This document shows, piece after piece, positions 46,000 through 58,128 of a stretch of DNA of 64,000 nt. The notes under the pieces were generated by a model that searched no databases, had not been told where the DNA came from, and saw only the letters and a list, made by a program, of their open reading frames with translations. Origin of the DNA: Peptoniphilaceae bacterium (GTDB lineage: Bacteria > Bacillota > Clostridia > Tissierellales > Peptoniphilaceae); the NCBI GenBank assembly GCA_028726605.1, contig JAQYPV010000003.1, forward strand, positions 1-64,000. Reading direction: 5' to 3'. Each line of letters begins with the position of its first letter. The stretch's first letter is position 1. Position numbers and translations under genes: made by a program.

Positions 46000-48093
46000 G
46001 TGGCAGAACACACACCTTTAAAGGATATACGCAATATCGGGATTATGGCCCATATCGATGCCGGCAAGACGACAGTGACGGAACGTATCCTGTTTTACAC
46101 CGGCAAGATTCACAAAATGGGCGACACGCACGAAGGTGCTGCTCAGATGGATTGGATGGAGCAGGAACAGGAGCGCGGTATCACGATTACGTCTGCCGCG
46201 ACGACGTGTTTCTGGAAGCGCAACGGTGTCATGAATCGAATCAACATCATCGACACCCCGGGACACGTTGACTTCACCGTTGAAGTGGAACGTTCGTTGC
46301 GCGTGTTGGATGGCTCCGTCGCGTTGTTCGACGCCAAGAGCGGCGTGGAACCGCAGTCAGAAACGGTGTGGCGTCAGGCTGACAAATACCACGTGCCTCG
46401 CATGTGCTTCATCAACAAGATGGATGCCACGGGCGCGGACTTCTTCATGTCGGTCGACACCATTCGCGACAAGCTCAAGGCGAACGCGGTGGCCATTCAA
46501 ATCCCCATCGGCGCGGAGGACAAGTTCAAGGGCATCATCGACTTGGTGACGATGCGCGCGGAAGTTTACCACGACGATCTGGGCAAGGAAATCACCGATG
46601 AAGAAATCCCCGAGGAGTTGAGGGAGACGGCAGAAACGAAGCGCGCGGAACTTCTGGAGGAACTCTCCGAAGTGGACGACGAGCTGGCCATGGCCTACCT
46701 CGAGGATGAAGAGATCACCGAAGAGATGATGCGCCGAGCGATCCGCCAGGGCACGCTCGAGCAGAAGATCTTCCCGGTGATGTGCGGCTCGGCGTACAAG
46801 AACCGTGGCGTCCAGTTCCTCATCGACGCCATTGTGGACTACATGCCCAGCCCGTTGGACATTCCGCCGGTCAAGGGCACGACCACTGACCCGGAGAGTG
46901 AAGAGGAACTGCATCGCGAGGCGTCCGTCGACGAGCCGTTCTCGGCGCTGGCCTTCAAGGTCATGACGGACCCGTACGTCGGCAAGCTCTGTTTCTTCCG
47001 CGTCTATTCCGGCAAGCTGGAAAACGGCAGCTACGTTTACAATTCGACGAAGGGTAAGCGCGAGCGCATCAGCCGTATCCTGCAGATGCACGCCAATAAG
47101 CGCGAAGAAATCGAAGTCGTTCAAGCGGGTGACATCGCTGCGGCGGTGGGCTTGAAGGACACGGGCACGGGCGATACGCTCTGCGATCAGGAGCATCCGA
47201 TCATCCTGGAACAGATGGTGTTCCCGGAGCCGGTCATCTCGGTGGCCATCGAACCGAAGACGCGTGCGTCGCAGGAGAAGATGGGCATTGCGTTGGCCAA
47301 GCTCGCCGAGGAAGACCCGACGTTCAAGACCTATACGAATGCCGAAACCGGCCAGACCATCATTGCGGGCATGGGCGAGTTACACTTGGAGATCATCGTG
47401 GACCGTCTGCAACGCGAATTCAAGGTCGAGGCGAACATCGGCAATCCGCAGGTGTCGTATCGTGAATCCATCACGGCGCCGGCCGAAGCGCAAGGTAAGT
47501 TCGTGCGTCAGTCCGGTGGTCACGGCCAGTACGGCGATGTGCGCATTCGCATCAAACCGGGCGAGCCGGGCACGGGCATTGTGGTGCACAACGTCACCGT
47601 CGGCGGTTCGATTCCGAAGGAGTTCATTAACCCGTCCATTCAGGGTATCGAAGAAGCCTGCGCGACGGGCCCCATCGCCGGATTCCCGGTGTTGGATGTG
47701 GACGTCGAGATCTACGACGGCTCGTATCACGAAGTCGACTCGTCGGAAACGGCGTTTAAGATTGCGGGTTCTCTGGCCATGCAGAATGCGATGAAGCAGG
47801 CGAAGCCGGCACTGCTCGAACCCATGCAGAAGGTGGAGATTCTCACACCGGAAGAGTACATGGGCGATGTCATGGGCGACGTGTCGTCCCGTCGCGGCCG
47901 CATCGATCAGATGTCGACGCGCGCGGGCGTACAGGTCATCGACGCCATGATCCCGCTGTCCGAGATGTTCGGCTACGCGACGGATCTGCGTTCGAAGACG
48001 CAGGGTCGCGCGACGTACTCCATGCAGTTCGACCACTACGAGAAAGTGCCTGACAGCATTGCGGAGGAAGTCACCAACGCCCGTCAGAAGTAA
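46000..48093 (+). CDS. fusA: Elongation factor G
   Basis: A 697-residue GTPase starting at GTG 46000 ([20 protein letters not shown]) behind GGGAGGTAT. G1 AHIDAGKT, G2 [12 protein letters not shown]3 DTPGHVDFT and G4 NKMD are all present, and domain IV ends with the usual [10 protein letters not shown]. It drives translocation on the ribosome. It follows rpsG after 18 bases. Nothing unusual in the fusidic-acid region was noticed by eye. Confidence 0.97.
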   Translation: MAEHTPLKDIRNIGIMAHIDAGKTTVTERILFYTGKIHKMGDTHEGAAQMDWMEQEQERGITITSAATTCFWKRNGVMNRINIIDTPGHVDFTVEVERSLRVLDGSVALFDAKSGVEPQSETVWRQADKYHVPRMCFINKMDATGADFFMSVDTIRDKLKANAVAIQIPIGAEDKFKGIIDLVTMRAEVYHDDLGKEITDEEIPEELRETAETKRAELLEELSEVDDELAMAYLEDEEITEEMMRRAIRQGTLEQKIFPVMCGSAYKNRGVQFLIDAIVDYMPSPLDIPPVKGTTTDPESEEELHREASVDEPFSALAFKVMTDPYVGKLCFFRVYSGKLENGSYVYNSTKGKRERISRILQMHANKREEIEVVQAGDIAAAVGLKDTGTGDTLCDQEHPIILEQMVFPEPVISVAIEPKTRASQEKMGIALAKLAEEDPTFKTYTNAETGQTIIAGMGELHLEIIVDRLQREFKVEANIGNPQVSYRESITAPAEAQGKFVRQSGGHGQYGDVRIRIKPGEPGTGIVVHNVTVGGSIPKEFINPSIQGIEEACATGPIAGFPVLDVDVEIYDGSYHEVDSSETAFKIAGSLAMQNAMKQAKPALLEPMQKVEILTPEEYMGDVMGDVSSRRGRIDQMSTRAGVQVIDAMIPLSEMFGYATDLRSKTQGRATYSMQFDHYEKVPDSIAEEVTNARQK

Positions 48094-48105
48094 GCAAAGC
48101 GACAG

Positions 48106-48134
48106 TTGGCAATTGTTGACGGCTGTTCTATAAT
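48106..48134 (+). promoter_or_regulatory. Internal promoter for tuf
   Basis: TTGGCA (48106-48111) and a perfect TATAAT (48129-48134) are 17 bases apart in the fusA-tuf gap, 41 bases before tuf. This permits extra EF-Tu transcription. Confidence 0.7.
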
Positions 48135-48174
48135 GGAAATTGCGAGATGCGATCGTTGAAATGAGGAGGAAGAA

Positions 48175-49365
48175 ATGGCGAAAGCAAAATTTGAGCGGAA
48201 CAAACCGCACGTAAACATCGGCACCATCGGTCACGTCGACCATGGTAAGACGACTCTGACCGCTGCGATCACGAAGGTCATGAATGAGAAGTACGGCACG
48301 GGCGAATACGTCGACTATGCCAACATCGATAAGGCGCCGGAAGAGCGCGCCCGCGGTATAACCATCAACACGTCGGTCGTCGAATACGAGACGCCGAATC
48401 GTCACTATGCGCACGTGGACTGCCCGGGACACGCGGACTACGTCAAGAACATGATCACCGGTGCGGCTCAGATGGACGGCGCGATCCTGGTCGTGTCGGC
48501 TGCTGACGGCCCGATGCCGCAGACTCGTGAGCACATCCTGCTCGCCCGTCAGGTCGGCGTGCCCCGCATCGTCGTGTTCCTGAACAAGAAGGATCAGGTG
48601 GACGATGACGAACTCATCGAACTGGTCGAGATGGAAGTGCGCGACCTCTTGAACGAGTACGACTTCGACGGCGACAACACCCCGATCATCGTGGGCTCGG
48701 CGCTGAAGTGCCTCGAAGAGGGCGGCGAATGGGAAAATGCCATCGTCGAGCTGATGGAAGCGGTCGACGAGTACATTCCGACTCCGGAGCGTGCGACGGA
48801 TCAGCCGTTCCTGATGCCGGTTGAAGACGTTCTGACCATCACCGGTCGTGGTACGGTTTCCACGGGCCGTGTCGAGCGTGGTACCTTGAAGGTGGGCGAT
48901 ACGGTTGAGATCGTCGGCCTGCAAGACAAGCCGCGTGACGTGGTCGTCACCGGTGTGGAAATGTTCCACAAGCAACTGGATCAGGCGGAAGCCGGCGACA
49001 ACATCGGCGCTCTGCTCCGTGGCGTGCAGCGCAACGAAATCGAGCGCGGACAAGTTTTGGCCCAGAAGGGCACCATTCACCCGCACACGAAGTTCGAGGG
49101 TCAGGTGTACGTCTTGACGAAGGATGAAGGTGGCCGTCATACCCCGTTCTTCTCGGGTTATCGTCCGCAGTTCTTCTTCCGCACGACGGACGTCACGGGC
49201 GACATTCAGCTGGCTGAAGGCACCGAGATGGTCATGCCTGGCGACAACGCGACCTTTACGATCACGCTGATCTCGCCGATCGCCATTGAAGAAGGTCTTC
49301 GTTTCGCTGTCCGTGAAGGTGGCCGTACGGTCGCTTCGGGCGTCGTCTCGAAGGTTATTGAATAA
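48175..49365 (+). CDS. tuf: Elongation factor Tu
   Basis: A 396-residue GTPase with P-loop [10 protein letters not shown], switch region [28 protein letters not shown] and NKKDQ. The C-terminal beta barrels with [13 protein letters not shown] and [20 protein letters not shown] are complete. It delivers aminoacyl-tRNA to the ribosome. A strong SD AGGAGGA precedes ATG 48175. It ends the str operon at a perfect terminator. Confidence 0.98.
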   Translation: MAKAKFERNKPHVNIGTIGHVDHGKTTLTAAITKVMNEKYGTGEYVDYANIDKAPEERARGITINTSVVEYETPNRHYAHVDCPGHADYVKNMITGAAQMDGAILVVSAADGPMPQTREHILLARQVGVPRIVVFLNKKDQVDDDELIELVEMEVRDLLNEYDFDGDNTPIIVGSALKCLEEGGEWENAIVELMEAVDEYIPTPERATDQPFLMPVEDVLTITGRGTVSTGRVERGTLKVGDTVEIVGLQDKPRDVVVTGVEMFHKQLDQAEAGDNIGALLRGVQRNEIERGQVLAQKGTIHPHTKFEGQVYVLTKDEGGRHTPFFSGYRPQFFFRTTDVTGDIQLAEGTEMVMPGDNATFTITLISPIAIEEGLRFAVREGGRTVASGVVSKVIE

Positions 49366-49408
49366 TCGATCTTTTCACGGGGAAGGGAACTTTCCCAAGG
49401 GAAGTATG

Positions 49409-49441
49409 GAGTCGACGGTTTTCACCGTCGACTCTTTTTTT
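49409..49441 (+). terminator. Terminator of the str operon
   Basis: GAGTCGACGGT (49409-49419) is perfectly complementary to ACCGTCGACTC (49424-49434) around TTTC and is followed by seven T. Confidence 0.92.
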
Positions 49442-49493
49442 GTCATTACGTTACAATGTGTGTGGTTACGAAGAGAGCAGGAAGGGAGGAACT

Positions 49494-50189
49494 GTGGACC
49501 GAACGTTTACGCTGTGGATCGTCGAGGATGATCCCGTCATCGCACAAAAACTCAAGGAGAGCCTTTCGCAGTGGTCCTACCGCGTGGTGCTCGCACAGCG
49601 TTTTGACGCCTTAGCGGCGGAATTTCGAGCGGTCGCACCGGATCTCGTCATTCTGGACTTGATGCTGCCGGGGGAAAATGGGTTCGTGGTCTGTGAGCAC
49701 ATCCGGCGGGAGTCGGACGTCCCCATCCTCTTCCTCTCTTCGCGCACGGAAAATGCGGATCGGATTCTGGCGATGCAGGTGGGCGGCGATGACTACATGA
49801 CGAAGCCCGTGGATCCGCTCGTATTGGCGGCCAAGGTCGGGGCCATGTTGCGCCGCTGTTATCATCTGTCTGCGCCAGAGTCCCGGCTCACGTACGGTGA
49901 AGCGTCGCTGGACGTGGGGCGATTTGCGCTTTCCGGCCCGCGGGCTACAGTCACACTGTCCGCCACGGAGCTTCGCCTCCTGACCATGCTCTTTCGAGGC
50001 CGAGGGGAAGTGGTCACCCGAGAGGCGCTCATGCAGGCTTGCTGGCAGGGCGACGACTACATCGACGACAACACGCTCGCCGTCAACATGACGCGCATTC
50101 GGCGCAAGGCGAACGAGGTCGGTCTCTCGGAGTTCATCACGACCAAGCGCGGCGTGGGGTATGCCTTGACGGAGGTGGACCATGAGTGA
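49494..50189 (+). CDS. OmpR-family response regulator, Bce-like
   Basis: A 231-residue regulator from GTG 49494 behind GGGAGGA; earlier starts would run into the tuf terminator region. The receiver has acidic E11-D12-D13, phosphoacceptor Asp55 in LVILDLMLPGENG and Lys in DDYMTKPVDP. The C-terminal winged helix ends TTKRGVGYAL. It overlaps the kinase gene by eight bases. With the following ABC transporter it fits BceR-type control of peptide-antibiotic defence. Candidate binding repeats lie at 51247-51272 before the transporter genes. Confidence 0.88.
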   Translation: MDRTFTLWIVEDDPVIAQKLKESLSQWSYRVVLAQRFDALAAEFRAVAPDLVILDLMLPGENGFVVCEHIRRESDVPILFLSSRTENADRILAMQVGGDDYMTKPVDPLVLAAKVGAMLRRCYHLSAPESRLTYGEASLDVGRFALSGPRATVTLSATELRLLTMLFRGRGEVVTREALMQACWQGDDYIDDNTLAVNMTRIRRKANEVGLSEFITTKRGVGYALTEVDHE

Positions 50190-51114
50190 GCAGAACGGAT
50201 GGGCCACCCTTCGTGAATACTTACGGGCGCATCGATTTGACTTCATCGGCTTTTTGGTCACGCTTTTCATCTTTTTTGCGCTTTTTTTGCTGTACGGTTT
50301 GCCACTCTACGTGTTCGGCGTGGCCACGGGATGGGCCCTCTTCGTCTTCGGCATGGGCCACGCGTTTCGCTTTAGCGTGTTTCGTCAAAGTCTCGACTAT
50401 CGCGCGCTCGCCGAGCGGCAAGGGGAGGAACTTCGAAACCTCCAAGCGGAGCGTGCGGCGTTTACGCAAGACCTTGAGGACTACTTTCTCACCTGGGCGC
50501 ACCAATTGAAGACGCCGCTCACGGCGGTCCAGCTCATCGCGGCACAGGAGGCTCCCATGGATGAACATGACAAGCGCGCTTTAGAAAAGGGACTCGTGGA
50601 AATAGAGACCTATACCAATATGGCGATGAGTTACATCAAGGTGACGAGCCCCACGAGCGATCTCGACATCGCGCGCACGTCACTCGACCCCTTGATTCGC
50701 GAGCTGCTGCGCCGCTACGCGCGCTTTTTCATCGACCAGCATCTGTCGCTTCACTATGAGCCGATGCAGGACGACGTCTACACCGACGGGCGCTGGTTTA
50801 GTCTGCTCTTTGAACAGCTTCTCTCCAACAGCTTGAAGTATACGAAAAAGGGTGGCATCACGATCGTCTCGCCAGAGGTGAATGTCCTCGTCTTGCGGGA
50901 CACCGGCATTGGCATTCTCGAAAGTGATCTGCCGCGGGTGTTTGACCGGGGGTATTCGGGCTGGAATGGGCGCACGGGGGAGCACGCCTCGGGGATTGGG
51001 CTCTATTTAGCCAAGCGAATCTCCCAGAAGCTTTCCATTCAGCTGACGCTCGAGAGCACATGGGGCGAAGGCACTACTGTCACGCTCGTGTTTCCGCCGC
51101 GCTTTGAACGGTGA
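50182..51114 (+). CDS. Intramembrane-sensing histidine kinase, Bce-like
   Basis: A 310-residue kinase with two membrane helices (about residues 20-40 and 45-62) separated by only a few residues, so it has no extracellular sensor domain. This is the hallmark of BceS-type kinases, which read flux through the partner transporter. His107 in FLTWAHQLKTPLTA is the phosphorylation site; N-box LSNSLKYTKKG, G1 LRDTGIGI and G2 ASGIGLYLAK follow. It overlaps the response regulator by eight bases and precedes the ABC genes by ~215 bases. Confidence 0.88.
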   Translation: MSEQNGWATLREYLRAHRFDFIGFLVTLFIFFALFLLYGLPLYVFGVATGWALFVFGMGHAFRFSVFRQSLDYRALAERQGEELRNLQAERAAFTQDLEDYFLTWAHQLKTPLTAVQLIAAQEAPMDEHDKRALEKGLVEIETYTNMAMSYIKVTSPTSDLDIARTSLDPLIRELLRRYARFFIDQHLSLHYEPMQDDVYTDGRWFSLLFEQLLSNSLKYTKKGGITIVSPEVNVLVLRDTGIGILESDLPRVFDRGYSGWNGRTGEHASGIGLYLAKRISQKLSIQLTLESTWGEGTTVTLVFPPRFER

Positions 51115-51246
51115 TGACGACGGCCGAATCGGATGGGACGCGGGATGGGTGCCGTGTCCTCATCTCAAACGGTGTGTTCGTCGCTGGAGCCGTACCGTGT
51201 TGGAGCATCCGCATCGGGACGGATTTTCGTGTGATTCTTTCAAATT

Positions 51247-51272
51247 TGTAAGCCTTTCGCCTCATCTGTAAG
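51247..51272 (+). promoter_or_regulatory. Direct-repeat candidate operator before the Bce-like transporter
   Basis: TGTAAG occurs at 51247-51252 and 51267-51272, exactly 20 bases (two helical turns) apart on the same face, upstream of a weak -10 TATGCT (51305-51310) that lacks a good -35. OmpR-family regulators often bind such repeats and activate weak promoters; the link to the neighbouring regulator is inference. Confidence 0.4.
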
Positions 51273-51328
51273 GCATCGTCAATGCAGGCCGAATCGTTTC
51301 TCGGTATGCTGTAGAAAAAGGAGGCGAC

Positions 51329-52123
51329 ATGTTACAAGTACAACATCTTTCAAAGACTTACGGGGGTCGTGGTTTCGTTCCCATTACGGCACTGCGAGAT
51401 ATGAATTTTGAGGTGCAAGAGGGCGAATTCGTGGCCATCATGGGCGAGTCTGGCTCGGGGAAGACGACGCTCTTAAACATTTTGGCGGGACTCATGCAAC
51501 CCACCACGGGCGAGGTTGCGTTAAACGGCGCGAGCCTCAGGTCCATGAAACCGGATCAAATGGCCAAATTCCGCCGCGAAAAGCTGGGCTTTATCTTCCA
51601 AGACTTTCACCTCTTAGAGCGCTTCACGGTAAAAGACAACATCGTGCTTCCGCTCGTGCTCAGTGAGAAGAAAAAGGAGGAGATGGAACAGCGACTGACG
51701 CCATTGGCGAAGCGCCTTGGGTTAACGGAACACATGAATCGCTATCCGCATGAGCTCTCCGGTGGCCAACAACAGCGCGCGGCGGTGGCACGGGCGCTCA
51801 TCACGAAGCCAGAATTGCTCCTTGCGGATGAACCCACGGGTCAGCTCGACTCCCACACGGCGGACGATCTCATGCAGATTTTTCAGGACGTGAATGTCGA
51901 CGGACAGACCATCCTCATGGTGACGCACTCCATCCGTTCGGCGTCGTATGCGCGCCGTGTGCTTTTCATTCGCGACGGCATGCTCTTCCACGAAATCTAC
52001 CGCATGGAGTCGCCGTACCGCTTTGCGGAGCGCATCGCAGACGTTTTGCCGCTCCTAAGGGAGAATCCTGAAGCGTCCACGCCGTCCGATGCAGAAGATG
52101 GTGAGGTGCCACATGTCTTTTAA
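51329..52123 (+). CDS. ABC transporter ATPase, BceA-like
   Basis: A 264-residue ATPase from ATG 51329 behind AAAGGAGG. Walker [14 protein letters not shown]-loop, signature [15 protein letters not shown], Walker [13 protein letters not shown] and H-loop [14 protein letters not shown] are complete. The LolD/MacB/BceA group powers mechanotransmission complexes rather than simple transport. The last ~11 codons overlap the permease start. The C-terminus after IYRME is longer than in BceA and charged. The gene pair is likely induced by cell-wall-targeting peptides (inference). Confidence 0.9.
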   Translation: MLQVQHLSKTYGGRGFVPITALRDMNFEVQEGEFVAIMGESGSGKTTLLNILAGLMQPTTGEVALNGASLRSMKPDQMAKFRREKLGFIFQDFHLLERFTVKDNIVLPLVLSEKKKEEMEQRLTPLAKRLGLTEHMNRYPHELSGGQQQRAAVARALITKPELLLADEPTGQLDSHTADDLMQIFQDVNVDGQTILMVTHSIRSASYARRVLFIRDGMLFHEIYRMESPYRFAERIADVLPLLRENPEASTPSDAEDGEVPHVF

Positions 52124-54233
52124 GATGCGCTTTGCCTTCGCGCGGAAGAGTTTCACCGCGGATCGTCTGCTGCAAATTCCGTATCTCTTGGCGATGGGGC
52201 TCATGTTTGCTCTCTTCTTGATGTCACATGCGCTCTTGGCAACGCCGTTTGTGCAGATGCACCTGCGGGACATTGCCGTCATGATGAAGATTGGACAGAT
52301 GGTGGTCGCCTGCCTGGTCTTTGCATTCGCCGTCTATGCCAATGGGTTCTTGATGAAGCGGCGCAAGAGCGAATTTGCACTCTACGGCGTCCTCGGCTTA
52401 GAAAAAAAGCACATTGTGGGAATTCTCGCTCTTGAAACAGCCATGCAGGCGGTCGTTGTCTTTCTCATCGCAATCGCCGGCGGCTTTTTAATGCATCAGT
52501 TGAGTATGGCGGGAGTGGCGCGTCTTTTGCAATTGACGGATTTCTCCAGGATTGACCATGGAATCCCACTGGCTTCCATCGGCATGATGATGCTCTTACT
52601 CGTGTTGGTCTTCGGCTTTATCTATTTTCGCAACGCCTTCTCGGTGAACGTGAATGAGCCGCTGAAGCTCTTGGAAGCAGACCGCATTGCCGAGGCCGAG
52701 CCCAAACCGCATCCCATTCGCCTCATTGTGGGACTCATCTGTTTGTTTGCGGGATATTCCATGGCGGTGAATGCAAAGTCGCCGCTGGAAAGGCTAAGTG
52801 TATTCTTTCCCGCGGTTTTTCTGGTCATCGTGGCGACCTACTTGCTCTTCACGAGCTTTACGATTTGGTTTTTGAAGCGCAAGAAAAAGAGTCGTCGTTA
52901 CTATGAGAACCCGGCGACGTTTCTCTCCACCTCGGGGATGCTCTTTCGGATGCGTTCGCACGCGGCAGGCCTTGCCAGCATCGCCATCCTCCTTACGGGG
53001 ATCGTCGTCACGCTCACGTGTACCACGACGCTCATGCGTTCCATCGAGGAGCGTTTAAGGGATGAATATCCTGCCACGTATCGGGCGGTGCATGCCGAAT
53101 CGTCCGACGCCGTGCCGTCGCGCGTCGCGCTAGAAGAAGAGCAGAAAATGAGCGAAATTGCGCTCGCAAACCTCGACATCTTTGATTCGGTCGGCCCCGT
53201 TCATTCATATATGGGAGCGACGTTTTTTCTCAAGCGCTCTGGTGATGCGTTTGAAATCATAACGTCACGGGCTGAGGTCAGTCCGGATGAAGACGTCTTG
53301 GTGGACGTGATGCCATATTCCACGTATCGTGATTTGGTGGGAGAGGGTGAAGCGGCGACACTTTCATCCGACGAGGTGCTGATTGGGACGGAAATGGAAG
53401 ACGTAGCCCAGCTTACGACGGTCAAAGTGGAAGGGAGGACTTTTCACGTGTCGAATTCTCTTCCCCTCACGATGGGAAGCGCCATCTTTGGATTTCAGAC
53501 GCAGGGTTTTTTTCATTATCTTCGCGCGGTCATTTCTGACGAGGTGTTTTTTCAGATTGATGCACAGGAAGCCAGATCCGGCGCCACCTCGGCATCGCAA
53601 GATGCTGGTGTTGGGGAAGAAGGTGTCGCTACAGAAGGCGAAGGAAATTTACCTCCAGAGATCGCGCAGTGGCAACCCATCACGTTTACGATGTCGATGA
53701 ACTGGGATGGCACACTTGCAAAAGGCCAGGACGAGTCTTCTGCCGGCCTTGCCATCAGCGAGGCATTGGAGGAAACGCTGCCGGAAAACCAGCTCATCAT
53801 CGGTACACGAGCCGGTGCGCGACAGGAGTACACCACTTTTTACAGCGGCTTTCTCTACCTTGGCATTACCGTGTCCGCCCTCTTTCTCATCGGCACCGCG
53901 CTCGTGACCTACTTTAAGCAGGTGGCCGAAGCCTACGAAGACCGCCGTCAGTACCAGGTCTTGCGCGAAGTGGGCTTCTCCGAAGACCTCATCCGAAAGA
54001 CGACTCGGACACAGATCCTCTGGCTCTTCTTCTTGCCCCTCCTCGTGGCGCTCATTCACTCGCTGGTCGCAAGCCCCATTCTCAAGAAACTTCTCAATCT
54101 CCTGAGCGTCATCCGCCCCTTCCAGTACGAGTCGAGTTTTCTCATCACCATGGGTATCCTCGCCCTCGTCTATTTGCTGCTCTTTGAGAGCACGGCGCTG
54201 GTGTATCGGCGGATTGTGAGCGACGGGGAGTGA
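52113..54233 (+). CDS. FtsX-type ABC permease, BceB-like
   Basis: A 706-residue permease. Start ATG 52113 ([14 protein letters not shown]) behind GTGAGGTG, overlapping the ATPase gene by 11 bases. It shows about ten hydrophobic spans, with a large predicted extracellular region between the seventh and eighth (around residues 320-575) as in BceB, where it contacts the peptide-lipid target. It has FtsX-like repeats near the N- and C-termini (RLLQIPYLLAMGL and KTTRTQILWLFF). The topology agrees with a target-protection transporter for bacitracin-like compounds. The actual target cannot be predicted. Confidence 0.85.
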   Translation: MSFKMRFAFARKSFTADRLLQIPYLLAMGLMFALFLMSHALLATPFVQMHLRDIAVMMKIGQMVVACLVFAFAVYANGFLMKRRKSEFALYGVLGLEKKHIVGILALETAMQAVVVFLIAIAGGFLMHQLSMAGVARLLQLTDFSRIDHGIPLASIGMMMLLLVLVFGFIYFRNAFSVNVNEPLKLLEADRIAEAEPKPHPIRLIVGLICLFAGYSMAVNAKSPLERLSVFFPAVFLVIVATYLLFTSFTIWFLKRKKKSRRYYENPATFLSTSGMLFRMRSHAAGLASIAILLTGIVVTLTCTTTLMRSIEERLRDEYPATYRAVHAESSDAVPSRVALEEEQKMSEIALANLDIFDSVGPVHSYMGATFFLKRSGDAFEIITSRAEVSPDEDVLVDVMPYSTYRDLVGEGEAATLSSDEVLIGTEMEDVAQLTTVKVEGRTFHVSNSLPLTMGSAIFGFQTQGFFHYLRAVISDEVFFQIDAQEARSGATSASQDAGVGEEGVATEGEGNLPPEIAQWQPITFTMSMNWDGTLAKGQDESSAGLAISEALEETLPENQLIIGTRAGARQEYTTFYSGFLYLGITVSALFLIGTALVTYFKQVAEAYEDRRQYQVLREVGFSEDLIRKTTRTQILWLFFLPLLVALIHSLVASPILKKLLNLLSVIRPFQYESSFLITMGILALVYLLLFESTALVYRRIVSDGE

Positions 54234-54272
54234 ATGATCAACGCCGAAGCGAATTGCTCTGGCGTCATTGGA

Positions 54273-54314
54273 TTCGGAGGCCCTCTGCTGCTGTAGGCAC
54301 AGGAGGCCTCCGAA
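54273..54314. repeat. Hairpin after the permease gene
   Basis: TTCGGAGGCC (54273-54282) is complementary to GGCCTCCGAA (54305-54314). No T run follows, so it is a poor intrinsic terminator but may still end the operon or mark the border of the repeat island. Confidence 0.45.
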
Positions 54315-54364
54315 ATTGCCCTTTCATCCGATGATGGCGCGGGCGCGGCGGTGTGGCGTGGTGT

Positions 54365-54656
54365 CGAATTGATGGTTCTTTTCAATATCGGCTTGAGCCA
54401 CGACATTTTTGAGAGCCGGCTGGCCGTGGGGTGGCGGCGAATTGATGGTTCTTTTCAATATTGGCCTGAGCCACGACATTTTTCAGAGCCGGCTGACCGT
54501 GGGGTGGCGTTGACTTGATGGTTTTTTTCAATATCGGCCTGAGCCACGACATTTTTGAGAACCGGGTGGCCGTGGGGTGGCGGCGAATTGATGGTTCTTT
54601 TCAATATTGACCTGAGCCACGACATTTTTGAGAACCGGGTTATCGCTCTTTTCATA
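54365..54656. repeat. Four tandem 73-bp repeats
   Basis: Units start at 54365, 54438, 54511 and 54584, exactly 73 bases apart, with only a few differences each; the fourth diverges after about 57 bases. Each contains TTGATGGTTCTTTTCAAT, then GAGCCACGACATTTTT and CCGTGGGGTGGC. As 73 is not a multiple of three, no single protein frame is kept across units. Units hold the palindrome AGCCGGCT (first two copies) and GCCAC/GTGGC arms that could pair. There is no spacer diversity, so it is not a CRISPR. Confidence 0.85.
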
Positions 54657-54895
54657 TTCGATTTTAGCACCTACCGAATCCGTCCAAAATGTGGTTGCTC
54701 TCGCGTTAATGAGAATAGCCACCATCGATGGCGCGGATTTTTTGGGTGCTCATCCTATATAGGAATTAGCCACCATCTTTCCGGCGGTTTTGGTATGCGC
54801 TAAACGCCATAATGAAAAGAGCGACAACGGGGTCGCCCCAAAATGTGTTTGCTCATTCAAATATGAAAATAGCGCCGCAAAATAGCGGCGGGCGA
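54645..54895. repeat. Five degenerate ~51-bp repeats
   Basis: Continuing from the last 73-bp unit, a pattern GCTC, about ten variable bases, GA(A)ATAGC recurs. The AGC ends fall at 54668, 54719, 54770, 54822 and 54873, i.e. 51, 51, 52 and 51 bases apart. On the minus strand this is 17 codons, and two blocks begin VVA or VGA (for example VGAKIEYEKS and VVAQVNIEKN), the latter also encoded inside the 73-bp units. The two arrays therefore look related by descent. Stop codons in some units argue against an intact protein. Confidence 0.6.
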
Positions 54896-55075
54896 TGTCG
54901 GCTCCGTCGCGCACCCCGCCACGTGCGATGCCGGCCGCCGCTGTCGCCGGCAGTTCGGGGGCACAATCGCCACGTTCTGCGCGCCGGACAGATCCAACCC
55001 TAATTCGTCAAAGAGTTCTGTCGCTTCCTTTTTTAGCTCAGCATCGATGCGAATTTGAGTGGGTGCTTTTGCCAT
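54857..55075 (-). pseudogene. Truncated RelB/DinJ-type antitoxin
   Basis: ATG 55075, with AGGAG upstream, opens MAKAPTQIRIDAELKKEATE and LFDELGLDLSGA, the ribbon-helix-helix N-terminus of RelB/DinJ antitoxins. After residue 32 the family sequence (normally VNIFLxQ...) is replaced by unrelated, Arg/Pro-rich residues and the frame ends in the 51-bp repeat array. No RelE/YafQ-type toxin is present on either side. It could still bind DNA as a dimer, but it lacks the toxin-neutralising C-terminus. I read it as the remnant of a toxin-antitoxin locus invaded or eroded by repeats. Confidence 0.65.
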
Positions 55076-55203
55076 AACGTGCTCCTTTCTCCGCTCATTG
55101 TACGACAAGCACTTATCTCCCAGTAACGCTACCGCGAATCGTGCATTTTGGCTATAATGGAAGAGCAAAACGTTTACCAGAAAGCAAGCAGGAAGGAGGA
55201 GTG

Positions 55204-55495
55204 ATGGCGAAGGAAGCATTACAGGAAGTGCTCCAAGCAGAAGCTGAAGCGCGCGAGCGCATCCGCACGGCGCGGCTCAATGCGCGAGATAACTTGGCCA
55301 AGGGTCGCGAACAGATTCGGCGTGATGCAGAACGAGTCGTGCAAAATGCCAAGCAGGAAGCGAAAGAACTTTCGGACGCGACGTTTGCCGAAGCGCGCGC
55401 CGGCGTGGGCGCGACGAATTCTGAAGCGCCACATCGGGACCATTCGGCGTTGATCGAGCGGCTTTCTGATGAAATGGTAGAAAAGGTGCTGCACT

Positions 55496-55509
<14 letters not shown>
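55204..55509 (+). CDS. ntpF: V-type ATPase peripheral-stalk subunit G/H
   Basis: A 101-residue, highly charged helical protein from ATG 55204 behind AAGGAGGAG. The pattern EAEARERIRTARLNARDNLAKG continuing to about residue 60 is a right-handed coiled coil, as in the small stalk subunit that pairs with subunit E. Position as first gene of the operon matches ntpF of E. hirae. A TATAAT at 55153-55158 may be the -10 of the operon promoter. Its end overlaps ntpI by 14 bases. The acidic/Ser middle (NSEAPHRDHS) is a little unusual. Confidence 0.75.
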
Positions 55510-58103
<2,594 letters not shown>

Positions 58104-58128
58104 GTTCTCCGTGAGGAAAGGAGGGCCT

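Noticed and set aside
54555-54803. 82-codon plus-strand frame in the repeat island
   Set aside because: Built from repeat units of 73 and 51 bases, which change frame; no convincing start signal or domain.
54365-54895. Possible CRISPR array
   Set aside because: Units are tandem without unique spacers, repeat length is 73 or 51 bases with internal drift, and no cas gene is present.
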